From NCBI GenBank assembly GCA_009780515.1, contig WQZX01000001.1:117079-181078 (forward strand): DNA of 64,000 bases. Reading direction: 5' to 3'. How positions within the stretch are numbered: the stretch's first letter is position 1; each line of letters opens with the position of its first letter. Shown in pieces: positions 22,454-31,163 of this stretch. The position numbers were made by a program, and so were the translations under genes. Below the pieces are notes generated by a model. The model made no database searches, was not told the DNA's origin, and saw nothing but the letters and a program-made list of their open reading frames with translations. This DNA is from Nocardioidaceae bacterium. Lineage in GTDB: Bacteria > Actinomycetota > Actinomycetes > Propionibacteriales > Nocardioidaceae.

Positions 22454-23755
22454 ATGTCCGAAAGCAGTTCCTCCGCCAAGACAACCACGCGGCCGACGCT
22501 CGGCCACGCCGACCGCCTACTCTTCGGCGATCTCGTGATCAGCGCTGGCCAAGAAGAGCCCGAGCGGCGCGTCGTCGAGTCCTTCATCAGCGCCGTGGTT
22601 CAGAGCGAACATCTCAACCTGTTGGTCGGATCGGGACTAACCACTGCGCTCGGCGTCGCGGCTCAGAGCGGGTCGACGGCCAACATGACGTCCGCGCTGT
22701 CGACCTCGGATACCACTCTCGACGAAGCTATCGAGAAGGCCGCTGTGGTCTCGAGCACTGCGGCCGGGCGTGGGTCAACGCCGAATGTGGAAGACCGCCT
22801 CCGCGTCGCCCTCGCAGCGCAGGTGGGTTTGGACTTCGTTGCCGACCCCCGCGCAGATCTCTTGCGGGCAGCCACGGGCGAGGCGCTCACCGCGCTCCGA
22901 GACTCCGTCGCGGCAATCGAGGCTGCGATCGGAGCCGCACCCGCCCAGCACCCCACCGACAAGGCTTCAGGACCCGGGCCACTCATCACGTCCTTCCTGA
23001 ACTCATTGGCCGGCCGGGTTCCGACCCGCGACCGGCTTCACCTGTTCACGACAAACTACGACCGAGTCCTGGAATGGGGGGCGGAACTGGCTGGTCTTCG
23101 GATCGTCGATCGATTCGTCGGCTCCTTGGAGCCTGTCTTCCGATCATCACGTCTGGAGATCGACTACCACTACACGCCACCTGGGTCCCCGAAAGAGCCC
23201 CGTCATCTCGATGGCGTCGTACGCCTGACCAAACTTCACGGTTCGCTGGACTGGCAATGGCGCTCGAAGGAGCGACAGGTCGTCAGGGTTCCAACCGCCT
23301 TCGGGAAGTCGTCGACCAACGACATTGCCGATCTACTGATCTACCCCAATGCGGCCAAGGACTTCGAGACGACGCTCTACCCCTACGCCGACCTGTTCCG
23401 CGACTTCTCAGCGGCGATCTGCCGACCGAACGCCACCTTGGTCACCTATGGCTACAGCCTCGGCGACGACCACATCAATCGGATCATCCGCGACATGCTC
23501 ACTATCCCGAGTACCCACCTGCTGATCATCAGCTTCGGTGACGATGGTGGCCGCGTCACGAAATTCGTCAACGACTATCGGCTGACGGGCCAGGTCAGCC
23601 TGATGCTCGGACCGGCGTTCGCCGATCTGACCCGGCTCACCCGCGACTGGCTACCACGTCCCGCCACCAGCGCGTTGACCCGCGCCCAGACGAGCATCCT
23701 GGGTGCGACCGCGCTGTCGGCTGCGACGACCTCGGGCGGCGCCACCCATGTCTAA
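22454..23755 (+). CDS. SIR2-family NADase of a SIR2-HerA defence pair
   Basis: A 433-aa protein (450 aa if translated from GTG 22403, which has a better ribosome site). SIR2 motifs are in order: NLLVGSGLT (residue about 58), FTTNYDRVLEWG (about 198), TKLHGSLDW (about 258) and VTYGYSLGDDHINRII (about 330). Such stand-alone bacterial SIR2 proteins act in defence by destroying NAD+ on phage infection. The 3' end overlaps the HerA gene by 8 nt, giving the known SIR2-HerA two-gene system, in which a large SIR2-HerA complex is formed. It lies directly after the coupling-protein gene as ICE cargo, with its own promoter region. Confidence 0.88.
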   Translation: MSESSSSAKTTTRPTLGHADRLLFGDLVISAGQEEPERRVVESFISAVVQSEHLNLLVGSGLTTALGVAAQSGSTANMTSALSTSDTTLDEAIEKAAVVSSTAAGRGSTPNVEDRLRVALAAQVGLDFVADPRADLLRAATGEALTALRDSVAAIEAAIGAAPAQHPTDKASGPGPLITSFLNSLAGRVPTRDRLHLFTTNYDRVLEWGAELAGLRIVDRFVGSLEPVFRSSRLEIDYHYTPPGSPKEPRHLDGVVRLTKLHGSLDWQWRSKERQVVRVPTAFGKSSTNDIADLLIYPNAAKDFETTLYPYADLFRDFSAAICRPNATLVTYGYSLGDDHINRIIRDMLTIPSTHLLIISFGDDGGRVTKFVNDYRLTGQVSLMLGPAFADLTRLTRDWLPRPATSALTRAQTSILGATALSAATTSGGATHV

Positions 23756-25931
23756 CGCCTACGACCAGCTCACATACGAGTCGCTGGTAATTGGCCGTGT
23801 CGAGGAGGTCTCGCCTTCCGTCGTCACCGTTGCCGTCGACGTCGAGGCCCCGCATGGGACCTCGTTCGCCCACGGCACTCTGCAGCGATTCCCCCGGGTA
23901 AACGGGTTCGTCGTGCTTCCTTGCGAGGACGGCGCAATCCTCGCCATCGTGCTGTGGATCGGCATGGACGAGGCCAGCGCACCCCGAACGCAGCCGCCGG
24001 ACGTCCTGGGACTCCCAACTCCCCGCCGACGATTGCGAGCCGTCCCGCTCGGCCTGTTGCGGTCCACGCCCCAGACGAAGGGAGGCGTCAAGCTGGAACG
24101 CGGAGCACTGCTCTTCCCCTCCGTCGGCGATCCCGTTCGACTTCCGACCGCCGCCGAAGCTGCGGCAGCAGTGCCAGCTGTTGGCAGGGACGGTGCGGAT
24201 AACAGCCGCCCCGGACTCCTGCTGGGGTCGGCGCCTATGGCAGCGCATACCGCGGTGACGATCAGTGCCAATCGTCTGTTCGGCCGGCATCTGGCAATCC
24301 TTGGAAACACTGGCAGCGGTAAGTCATGTTCGCTCACCCACCTGCTGCGCGAAAGCGCGCGGCACACGGCTGCTGCAGGAGGCTCGTTTCGTGCAGTCGT
24401 ACTCGACCTGAATGGTGAGTACGGCCACGCATTCGATGATCTTGCCGCCGGCGTACCCGTGCGGCGCTACACGGTCGGGGACGGCGCCGACCCTGACCCG
24501 ACACAACCGGACGGCGACGGCGACGGGACCGATACCGCCGGAATCGTCCGGCAGCTGCGAGTCCCGTATTGGCTGTGGAACTACCGCGAATGGCACGCCT
24601 TCGCCGACCCCAGCGGCAAGAGCCAAGCTCCGGTGTTGCGCCAGGCATTGCACATGTTGCGCACCTCGAGCGGCGGAGGCCTTCCCGCGGGGGTCGTAAC
24701 TCTCGTCATGGGACGACGCATCGTCCGAGAGTTTCAGAACGAGCAGATCGCTGGCGCCAACACCCAGGCTGGCCTAGCGGCTCTTGACAAGGTGTTGAAC
24801 TCTTGTGCTGCCGTCGCTGGCGCGGCTCCGCCAAGCGCACAAGCGACACTGGTGGCCCTGAAACAGGCCATCGCCGGCGTACTGGGCCCCAAGCGAGGCA
24901 CATCGCCCGCCTATCCGTGGGCGTACCAAGTCGCGGGCCCAGACGCGGCGCAATGCCAACTGCTCGCTTCTGCCTTCGAGGAGGCGCTAACGGCGCTCGG
25001 CGTGCCCGACCTTGTTGGCGACGTTTCGAGCGTCGACTCTCCGGCACCGTTCGACGCAAACAATCTGGTCGAACTGCTCGGAGTGATCGCGGTCAGTAGC
25101 GGCGCAGATGTCGGCGGTTGGATCGCACCGATGCAGGACCGACTCGCCGTGGCGATGAGCGACCAGCGCTTGGCTAATGCATGTGGATTCCTGGAGGACG
25201 AAACACTAGACGGCTGGATTGAGAGTCTGCTGGGAGCCGGCGCGCGCGGCCAGATCACGGTGCTCGACCTAAGCTTGGTCCCCGCACAGGCACAACAGGT
25301 CGTCGCCAGTGTCATCGCTCGGGTGCTTTTGGAGACGCTGGAGCGCCACCGCCGGGTTGGTCCTCAGGTGCCCGTCATCCTGGCGGTCGAGGAAGCACAC
25401 GCTTTGATCCGCCGCCGATCCGAGAGCAGTCTCGCCGACGGATCCTCCGGCATGGCCGAACTATGTCGGGAGGCATTCGAGCGCATTGGCCGTGAGGGTC
25501 GGAAGTTCGGCCTCTCTCTCGTCGTTTCCTCGCAGCGGCCCAGTGAGCTTTCAGAGACGGCACTCTCCCAGTGCAACAGCTATCTGATACACCGGATCGT
25601 GAACTCTCGCGACCAGGACTTCGTCCGACGGTTGGTGCCGGACAACCTCGGAACCCTGCTCAACGAAATTGCGTCGTACCCCGCTCGCACCGCGCTACTC
25701 GTAGGCGCGGCAACCGAGATTCCAGTTATGGTCGAGGTTACTGAACTCGAGGAGCAATACCGTCCCGACTCCGCCGATCCCGACTTCGAGGGGGCGTGGC
25801 ACACCGGTGCGGAGTTGCGCACGGCGGAGGTCACCAGCGCATGGGTTTCGATCGAAAACGACTCGGCTTCGTCGGCGTCTCCTGCCTCAGCTGCTCCGGC
25901 TCAGCCTTTCGAGGAAGAGCCACCGTTCTAA
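23748..25931 (+). CDS. HerA-like hexameric ATPase of the SIR2-HerA defence pair
   Basis: A 727-aa ATPase. An N-terminal HAS-barrel-like domain (about 1-130, LVIGRVEEVSPSVVTVAVDVE) precedes the FtsK/HerA core. Walker A is GNTGSGKSCS (about 200), and Walker B is VILAVEEAHALI (about 560) followed by EGRKFGLSLVVSSQRPSELS with the sensor Gln and Arg finger region. HerA translocates or unwinds DNA as a hexamer and, paired with SIR2, stimulates or controls NADase activity against phages. The start at ATG 23748 overlaps the SIR2 gene end. A C-terminal acidic/Ser-rich tail is probably flexible. Confidence 0.9.
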   Translation: MSNAYDQLTYESLVIGRVEEVSPSVVTVAVDVEAPHGTSFAHGTLQRFPRVNGFVVLPCEDGAILAIVLWIGMDEASAPRTQPPDVLGLPTPRRRLRAVPLGLLRSTPQTKGGVKLERGALLFPSVGDPVRLPTAAEAAAAVPAVGRDGADNSRPGLLLGSAPMAAHTAVTISANRLFGRHLAILGNTGSGKSCSLTHLLRESARHTAAAGGSFRAVVLDLNGEYGHAFDDLAAGVPVRRYTVGDGADPDPTQPDGDGDGTDTAGIVRQLRVPYWLWNYREWHAFADPSGKSQAPVLRQALHMLRTSSGGGLPAGVVTLVMGRRIVREFQNEQIAGANTQAGLAALDKVLNSCAAVAGAAPPSAQATLVALKQAIAGVLGPKRGTSPAYPWAYQVAGPDAAQCQLLASAFEEALTALGVPDLVGDVSSVDSPAPFDANNLVELLGVIAVSSGADVGGWIAPMQDRLAVAMSDQRLANACGFLEDETLDGWIESLLGAGARGQITVLDLSLVPAQAQQVVASVIARVLLETLERHRRVGPQVPVILAVEEAHALIRRRSESSLADGSSGMAELCREAFERIGREGRKFGLSLVVSSQRPSELSETALSQCNSYLIHRIVNSRDQDFVRRLVPDNLGTLLNEIASYPARTALLVGAATEIPVMVEVTELEEQYRPDSADPDFEGAWHTGAELRTAEVTSAWVSIENDSASSASPASAAPAQPFEEEPPF

Positions 25932-26051
25932 CGTCGTGCCCGGAAACGGCGGACGGTTCGTTCGCCAGGTGAGACGAGCATTGGAGCCCGGCCGGTCGGC
26001 GGGCTTAGCGACTCCTTCTGCAGCGCGACTGGGTGGGAGCTGGGACCCGAC

Positions 26052-26079
26052 AACCCCGGGCGCGAAGGGCTCCGGGGTT
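26052..26079. terminator. Hairpin between the convergent HerA and 251-aa genes
   Basis: A perfect 8-bp stem (AACCCCGG / CCGGGGTT) with a 12-nt loop sits at the convergent junction and overlaps the stop codon of the minus-strand gene. It has no clear T run in either direction. It may end both transcripts. Confidence 0.4.
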
Positions 26080-26833
26080 AGGCTCGCAGGGCTCGTGCTC
26101 CCAACAGACTCGCGAGCTGCGCGAGGCTGTCTTCTCCCAACATCGCGGGGCTGGTCGCCATCGTCTCGATCAGGGCCTTGAGCTGGTCGGCTGGAAGCTC
26201 CGCCAACGACCGCTCCAGCTCAACCACGCCTCCGCCATCGACAATGTTGGCGCCGGACACCAACCGCATTTGCTCGTCGCTGTACGCCCGAGCCGCGATC
26301 GCCGCCAGATAGCGGGCCTGCGCCTCCGCGCGCGACATGTTGGGGCGACGCTCGTCCAACGCCCCAACCATCTCTTCGGACGGTTCGCCAGTCGGCGCAA
26401 CGGTCCCTCCCCCGGACGGCTCGACGAGCGTCGCCTCGACGACGGCATCCTTCTTCGTGGTGCGGCGCTCGCGCCACTGGCGCACCCTGGCGCGCTGGGC
26501 CGCGAGGGACGGACGGGCTGTATCCCGAAACCACTGCGCCACGACGGGCGCGGCCGCAGCGATGCCTCGGGCGGCCAGACGGCCAACCACGTCAGCGACG
26601 AACTCCGCCAGCTCGTCGTCCTCGTGGGTTCTGCGGCGCTCATCGGCGGGGATGTAGACAGTCTCGGTTACAACGACTGGCTGGGGATCGGTTCCGTCGT
26701 CAGGAACAAACCGGGCGTTGCCCTTGAGGTTGCCGTCGCTGTCGTAGAGGTTCTGGTGGAGGCCGCCTTCCCTCTTTCGCCCGGGGGTGAGGTCGTCATC
26801 GTCCCACTCGTAGTGACCTCGGATGCGCGCCAT
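26078..26833 (-). CDS. Unknown 251-aa cargo protein
   Basis: I do not recognise this protein. Residues 1-60 form a charged domain beginning RGHYEWDDDDLTPGRKREGGLHQNLYD, with a pattern like a nucleic-acid- or peptide-binding tag seen in other actinobacterial hypothetical proteins. A helical middle part contains a basic stretch (RARVRQWRERRTTKK), and a helical C-terminus (LAELPADQLKALIETMATSP) resembles short repeat helices. A TAGAGT box lies 8 nt before the ATG (26842-26847, minus strand), so transcription is probably leaderless. It reads against the backbone, which marks it as cargo next to the SIR2-HerA system; a link to defence is possible but unproven. Confidence 0.75.
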   Translation of the reverse strand: MARIRGHYEWDDDDLTPGRKREGGLHQNLYDSDGNLKGNARFVPDDGTDPQPVVVTETVYIPADERRRTHEDDELAEFVADVVGRLAARGIAAAAPVVAQWFRDTARPSLAAQRARVRQWRERRTTKKDAVVEATLVEPSGGGTVAPTGEPSEEMVGALDERRPNMSRAEAQARYLAAIAARAYSDEQMRLVSGANIVDGGGVVELERSLAELPADQLKALIETMATSPAMLGEDSLAQLASLLGARALRA

Positions 26834-26972
26834 GCCGCGGAACTCTAGTCGTTTGGGTACGTCATTCAGCCGCTACTGCAGCAGGATTCGCGGAGACGTT
26901 GTCATCGGGACCGTCCGCGCACCTGACTTCTGAGCACGGCCAAGGGCAGGCCGCGCAGATCAGGAGGCAACG

Positions 26973-27392
26973 ATGTCCATCCCTACCCAGATGAGCCTGG
27001 TCGGGTTCATCGCATCAGCACCGGAGCTGCACTTCACCAGCGAGGGCAAGGAGTGCTGCCGCCTTCGCGTCGGCGTCGAGCAGTGGCGCAAGGAGGCTGA
27101 CGGCGAATTCACGAAGCTTGACCCGACCTTCCACGACATGGTCGCGTTCGAGCGCACGGCGCGCGAGACGTACGCCCGGTTCCGCAAGGGAGACTGCTTC
27201 GTCGCGAGCGGCTACGTCCACGAGTTCGAGGTCGAGCGCGCTGGGCAGCCGAGCGTGATCCGGGAGGAGTTCGTCGCTCGCAAGATCGGGCACAACGCCA
27301 ACCGGACGGCTTACGAAGTGCAGCGTCGCCGGCTCGCGTCCGCATCGCCGCCACCGGCCCAAGAGCCGCCGAGCAAGGCGATCGGGTTCTGA
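26973..27392 (+). CDS. ssb: Single-stranded DNA-binding protein (SSB, OB fold)
   Basis: A 139-aa OB-fold protein of the SSB family. The core runs from MSLVGFIASAPELHFTSEGK through LRVGVEQWRK to FVARKIGHNANRTAYEVQRR, with the usual GxI/xxP start and the W residue in strand 3. The C-terminus (PPPAQEPPSKAIGF) has only a degenerate form of the acidic tip, unlike host SSB. ICE-borne SSBs coat transferred ssDNA or help replication. The ATG at 26973 has an AGGAGG site upstream. It begins the last plus-strand gene group. Confidence 0.8.
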   Translation: MSIPTQMSLVGFIASAPELHFTSEGKECCRLRVGVEQWRKEADGEFTKLDPTFHDMVAFERTARETYARFRKGDCFVASGYVHEFEVERAGQPSVIREEFVARKIGHNANRTAYEVQRRRLASASPPPAQEPPSKAIGF

Positions 27393-27404
27393 ACGGCCGA
27401 CGTC

Positions 27405-27911
27405 ATGGAGGGCGAACCGACGTTCGGCACCGATCGTGACCTGCCGCCGGGGCCGATCAACTGGAACCTGCTCGACGCGCCGACGGCTGCGATCGAGTGG
27501 CGCGACCTCGACATGTTCGTGACCTGGCTGAAGAACACCTTCGGGCTCCCGCCGGCGATCGTGCCGCCCTACTGGCACCGCCACGACGAGCTGATCTGGG
27601 AGCTCTCCGCGCTCCACACCCACTTCCTCGCCTGCTACGACGACGCGGCGTCACCGTCGGCGCCTGTGCTCTGGATGCGGGAGTTCGCCGACTGCCGCCA
27701 GCGGCTGCGCGATTGGGTCGCCGCCTGCGGCACCCGCCTGGACCGCGATCGCCCCACTCGACAGACGACCTGGCCCGGCGAACCCGCAGTTGACGCCGGC
27801 GGCGAGGCCGAGATCACCGACCGCAACGCCGACTTCGAGAGGTTCGTGCACGAGGACGTCTCACGGCGCTCGCACGCCGAGGAGATCGCCCGTCACCAGC
27901 TCCTTGCGTGA
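27405..27911 (+). CDS. Hypothetical ICE protein, DUF4913-like
   Basis: A 168-aa protein. The segment from residue about 38 to 105 (GLPPAIVPPYWHRHDELIWELSALH, then FLACYDD and MREFADCRQRLRDWVA) resembles DUF4913, which is commonly found in actinobacterial conjugative elements and has no known function. The rest is acidic and probably disordered. It starts 12 nt after SSB. The domain match is from memory of the pattern, not from a search. Confidence 0.6.
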   Translation: MEGEPTFGTDRDLPPGPINWNLLDAPTAAIEWRDLDMFVTWLKNTFGLPPAIVPPYWHRHDELIWELSALHTHFLACYDDAASPSAPVLWMREFADCRQRLRDWVAACGTRLDRDRPTRQTTWPGEPAVDAGGEAEITDRNADFERFVHEDVSRRSHAEEIARHQLLA

Positions 27912-28026
27912 CCGCGAACACCCCACAGCAGCGCCGTCACGTCCGTCGTCCACAGCCGAGGTCGCACGTCGGGCGTCCACGACCTCGGTCAGCAGAACCT
28001 GGGAGAGATCAACGAAGGGAGAGCTC

Positions 28027-28326
28027 ATGAACCTCGACCACGCCCTGACCCTGGCGCAGGCCCGATCGTTCGTCGCCGCCCTGGCCGATGCCGCGGTCGA
28101 TGACGACGCCTCCGCTGCGTTCGAGCGCGTCCTGATCGAGCTCGACTGGCTCCACGGCGATGAGTCCCCCGGCCTCGACACCGACGCGCTCGGCAATGAC
28201 CGCGACGTCCTCTACCTAGCCGCCACCGCGGCCATCGAGTCCTTGTCCCTCTTCGGCCTCGATCCACTCGACCTCGAACTCGTCCTCGTGCGGCTCGACG
28301 CAGCAAGAGCGTTGGACGGTCTCTGA
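28027..28326 (+). CDS. Small acidic helical ICE protein
   Basis: A 99-aa acidic protein with an AAGGGAG site before the ATG at 28027. It is leucine-rich and helical throughout (LTLAQARSFVAALADAAVDDDASAAFERVLIEL and LFGLDPLDLELVLVRLDAARAL). Its stop shares a base with the ATG of the next gene (TGATG), so the two are translated together. No family is recognised. Confidence 0.6.
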   Translation: MNLDHALTLAQARSFVAALADAAVDDDASAAFERVLIELDWLHGDESPGLDTDALGNDRDVLYLAATAAIESLSLFGLDPLDLELVLVRLDAARALDGL

Positions 28327-29648
28327 TGTACGGCGAGACGGGCGACCTGATGCGGACCGAGCTCGCCGCCCTGCTGCGCCAGCATCGGATCCTGCACCGC
28401 CTCGGTGACCACAGCGGCTCATCCGCCGGCGTGGCGCCACAGAGGGAGGCCGCAGGAATTATGATCCAGCAGTACCGCCAGACGATCCTGAGCTGGTGTG
28501 CCGAGGCCGTCATGGCAGCCAAGCCCCTCGTCTTCAGCGCAACGCTGCCCGCACCGACCAACCCGTTCAAGGCCTCGACCGAGCCCGGCACAGCGGTCGG
28601 CGAACTCGCACGCGCGCTCAACCTCGCCCGCGAGGCATCCACAGCCCCTCGCGCGACCACCGCCCTGCTCGGCACCGCGACCCAGAACAACGTCATCGAG
28701 CACTGGCGTCATGCCGCACGCGCCGCAGCCCTGGCCGAGCACGACACCAACGGCGCCGCCGGCGAAAGACTCACCAGCCCCCAGGCCCAAGCACTGGTGG
28801 GCGACGTCGCCGCAGTCACCCAGGCGCTCGTCGTACTCGACCAGCGCTACCTCAACATCCCCGGCTGGCAGAAGCTCACCGAGCCCGGACGGCTGGGGTG
28901 GGCGGCGCTCGCGACCGCCCTCGACGTCAGCCTCGGCCAGCCCGACTACAGCGTCGACAACACCGGATGGCGCCCACGGACCCACGAACTCCGGATCAGT
29001 CCCCAGAAGGGCATCCTCGGAGTCCTCCAGGCCGAGCACGACCTCCTCGTACGACTCAGGTCGTTCCCGACCGCGATGAACCTGCGGCTCATCGTCGACT
29101 CGCAGCAGCGGCTGTCGCGCCGGCTCGCGTCGATGGCGGAACGGACCGACGCCGGTCGCGCCGAGACCTGGCTGGCCCGCGCGGCGTCGTACTCACTCCT
29201 CAAGCAGCACCTGCGCAACGTCGGCGGGCGGATCGGCAAAGGCGGTCCCGCCGTCGCCGAAGCCGCCAACGCCCTCGCCCGACTCCGGGCACTGCCCGCC
29301 ACCACCATCATCGAGCCACGCGTCGCAGCCGGCTTCCAGACACTCTTCGACGGCATCGACCAACGGATCGCCGAGATCGTCGACGACGGGATCGACCGCG
29401 GCGCCTACCTCCAGCGTCTGCAGGTCCCCCGTCTCGTCACCGATGCCGGGCAGTTGGTCTCACCCGTACGCGAGCGATTCATGCCGGTAGACCGGAGCCT
29501 CAACAAGGAGCTCGTCGATGCCAGCCGCGGACTCATCCAGCGCGGTCCGACCGAGCCGGCGGCTCCGGGGCTCAGCCGCTCGCTCCTGCACTCCGCGCTG
29601 ATCCACCGCCCGAGCCGAGGAGCGATTCCCGATGGCCCGCACATCTGA
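28326..29648 (+). CDS. Hypothetical helical protein upstream of the excisionase
   Basis: A 440-aa all-helical protein. The conserved-looking core includes FRALNLAREASTAPRATTALLG-like and HDTNGAAGERLTSPQ segments, a W-rich spot (NIPGWQKLTEPGRLGWAAL), and later basic helices (RLIVDSQQRLSRRLASM). No catalytic motif is visible; in particular it lacks the HUH or Y motifs of a relaxase, though it occupies a place where relaxase or mobilisation accessory genes may lie. It overlaps its upstream neighbour by one base and the excisionase gene by 17 nt. Function unknown. Confidence 0.7.
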   Translation: MYGETGDLMRTELAALLRQHRILHRLGDHSGSSAGVAPQREAAGIMIQQYRQTILSWCAEAVMAAKPLVFSATLPAPTNPFKASTEPGTAVGELARALNLAREASTAPRATTALLGTATQNNVIEHWRHAARAAALAEHDTNGAAGERLTSPQAQALVGDVAAVTQALVVLDQRYLNIPGWQKLTEPGRLGWAALATALDVSLGQPDYSVDNTGWRPRTHELRISPQKGILGVLQAEHDLLVRLRSFPTAMNLRLIVDSQQRLSRRLASMAERTDAGRAETWLARAASYSLLKQHLRNVGGRIGKGGPAVAEAANALARLRALPATTIIEPRVAAGFQTLFDGIDQRIAEIVDDGIDRGAYLQRLQVPRLVTDAGQLVSPVRERFMPVDRSLNKELVDASRGLIQRGPTEPAAPGLSRSLLHSALIHRPSRGAIPDGPHI

Positions 29649-29871
29649 CGCACGCCCCGCCGCTGCCACTTCCCGGCGCGCGCTCGATCGACTCCTGTCG
29701 GCCGACGAAGTGGCCGAGTTCCTCGGAATTCCCGTTGCGACTCTGTACCAGTGGCGCCACAAGGGCACAGGCCCCGACGCCTATCGCATCGGTCGGCATC
29801 TCCGGTACGAGCCGAGAGCCGTGCGCGCATGGCTCGACGAACACCTCGCGGATCACCATGGCGCACATTGA
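29632..29871 (+). CDS. Excisionase-like HTH protein (AlpA/Xis type)
   Basis: A 79-aa protein with the winged-helix/MerR-like excisionase signature LSADEVAEFLGIPVATLYQWRHKGTGPDAYRIGRHLRYEPRAVRAWLDE, shown here by its parts: LSADEVAEFLGIPVATLYQ (about 22-40) and LRYEPRAVRAWL (about 58-69). Such proteins bend att DNA and bias the integrase toward excision. It sits directly before the integrase gene and overlaps it by 14 nt, the normal Xis-Int order. Confidence 0.88.
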   Translation: MARTSDARPAAATSRRALDRLLSADEVAEFLGIPVATLYQWRHKGTGPDAYRIGRHLRYEPRAVRAWLDEHLADHHGAH

Positions 29872-31117
29872 ACGGCGCGAGCGCCGGGGGAAGAACGGCC
29901 AGGCCATCAGGTCATACCGGGTGCGCTGGCGCGGTCCCGACGGCAAGGAGCGCAACAAGAGCTTCAAGCGCAAGGTGGACGCCGACCGATTCGCCGCCAC
30001 CGTGTCGGCCGACCTCGTACGCGGACAGTACGTGGACCCCGATGCGGGAAAGGTCGCGTTCGAGGCGTACGCGATGCAATGGCTGGCCGCGCAGACCTTC
30101 GAGGAGGGCACGTACGTCGCCGTCGAACTCCGCTTCCGACTGCACGCCTTCCCCGTCCTCGGCAACCGGAACCTGAATGAGATCCAGCCGTCGACCATCC
30201 AGGGTTGGCTCCGCACGCTGGCCGACCTCGCCCCGTCGTACCGGCAGATCATCTTCGCCAATGTCTCGACCGTGTTCACGGCCGCGGTCGACGACTCGCT
30301 CATCGTTGCCAACCCGTGCCGGGCACGGTCCGTACGACGACCCAAGAGGGGTCATCGCAAGGTCGTGCCGTGGCCGCGCGAGCGTGTGCTCAAGGTTCGC
30401 GATGAGCTCCCGGCGCGATACCGACTGATGGTGTGGCTCGGCGCCGGTCTCGGAATGAGGCAGGGCGAGATCTTCGGCCTGTCCCCCGAGGACATCGACG
30501 TCGAGCGCGGCGAGGTTCATTTGCGGCGCCAGGTCAAGTTGGTCGGCAACAAGCAGATGTTCGGTCTACCGAAGGGCCGGAAGGTCCGCGACGTACCGCT
30601 ACCCGACGCCGTCCTGGGTGCGATCAACGCGCACATGACGGCCTACCCGCCTATCGAGGTGACACTCCCCTGGGAGCGGACCGACGGCAAGCCCACGACA
30701 TTCACGCTCCTCCTCTACTCGCGCGAGAAGAAGGCACTCTCTCGCAACTACATCAACTCGCTGATCTGGAAGCCGGCGCTGGAGCGGGCGGGTGTCCCCA
30801 CAACGCGTGACAACGGCAGCCACGCCCTCCGACACTTCTACGCCAGTACGGCGCTCCACGAGGGCGAGTCGATCAAGGCGCTCAGCGAATACCTCGGTCA
30901 CGCCGACCCCGGCTTCACCCTTCGCACGTACACCCACCTGGTCGAGGACAGCGCAGAGCGGACCAAGCGCGCGGTCGACGCGGTGTTCGGCCACGAGACA
31001 CCGGAGCCTGACGCCGACGTGACGACCCAGGCGGAGGGCGAAGAGGCCGAGGACGACGTCGAGGACGACGTCGAGGACGACGTCGAGGACGACGAGGATG
31101 GTGACGATGACGCGTAA
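29858..31117 (+). CDS. int: Tyrosine recombinase integrase of the ICE
   Basis: A 419-aa site-specific recombinase. An N-terminal AP2-like arm-binding domain (about 1-60) is followed by a SAM-like core-binding domain (about 65-155) and the catalytic domain (about 165-375). Catalytic residues are R201 (GLGMRQGEIFGL), K239 or K242 (GLPKGRKVRDVPL), H322-x-x-R325 (HALRHFYAS), H348 (LGHADPGFT) and Y358 (RTYTHL). Unusually, a very acidic tail (about 395-419, EDDVEDDVEDD repeated) follows the normal end. The ATG at 29858 lies 14 nt inside the excisionase gene. It should insert the element into a chromosomal attachment site near 31.8-32.1 kb; no tRNA was seen there. Confidence 0.93.
   Translation: MAHIERRERRGKNGQAIRSYRVRWRGPDGKERNKSFKRKVDADRFAATVSADLVRGQYVDPDAGKVAFEAYAMQWLAAQTFEEGTYVAVELRFRLHAFPVLGNRNLNEIQPSTIQGWLRTLADLAPSYRQIIFANVSTVFTAAVDDSLIVANPCRARSVRRPKRGHRKVVPWPRERVLKVRDELPARYRLMVWLGAGLGMRQGEIFGLSPEDIDVERGEVHLRRQVKLVGNKQMFGLPKGRKVRDVPLPDAVLGAINAHMTAYPPIEVTLPWERTDGKPTTFTLLLYSREKKALSRNYINSLIWKPALERAGVPTTRDNGSHALRHFYASTALHEGESIKALSEYLGHADPGFTLRTYTHLVEDSAERTKRAVDAVFGHETPEPDADVTTQAEGEEAEDDVEDDVEDDVEDDEDGDDDA
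31049..31095 (+). repeat. 12-bp tandem repeat encoding an acidic integrase tail
   Basis: Three perfect copies of GAGGACGACGTC begin at 31049, 31061 and 31073, with a partial fourth. They keep frame and encode EDDV repeats at the integrase C-terminus. The copy number is likely to vary without changing the frame. Confidence 0.85.
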
Positions 31118-31128
31118 GCGCAGGCAGT

Positions 31129-31157
31129 CGACGTACGACCAGGATGTCAGATATAGT
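31129..31157 (+). promoter_or_regulatory. Promoter of the HigBA toxin-antitoxin operon (leaderless)
   Basis: A -35-like TCGACG at 31129, a 17-bp spacer, and a -10 TATAGT (31152-31157) are followed by 6 nt and the ATG at 31164. It is the best consensus promoter seen in the window, and the spacing implies a leaderless toxin mRNA. Confidence 0.6.
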
Positions 31158-31163
31158 CGACAC

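Noticed and set aside
28326..29648. Relaxase
   Set aside because: No HUH triad or catalytic Tyr pattern is visible; the protein is all-helical and is left as unknown.
28496..31117. 873-codon frame running into the integrase
   Set aside because: The part before 29858 is a shifted frame of the helical protein and excisionase genes; the integrase starts at ATG 29858.
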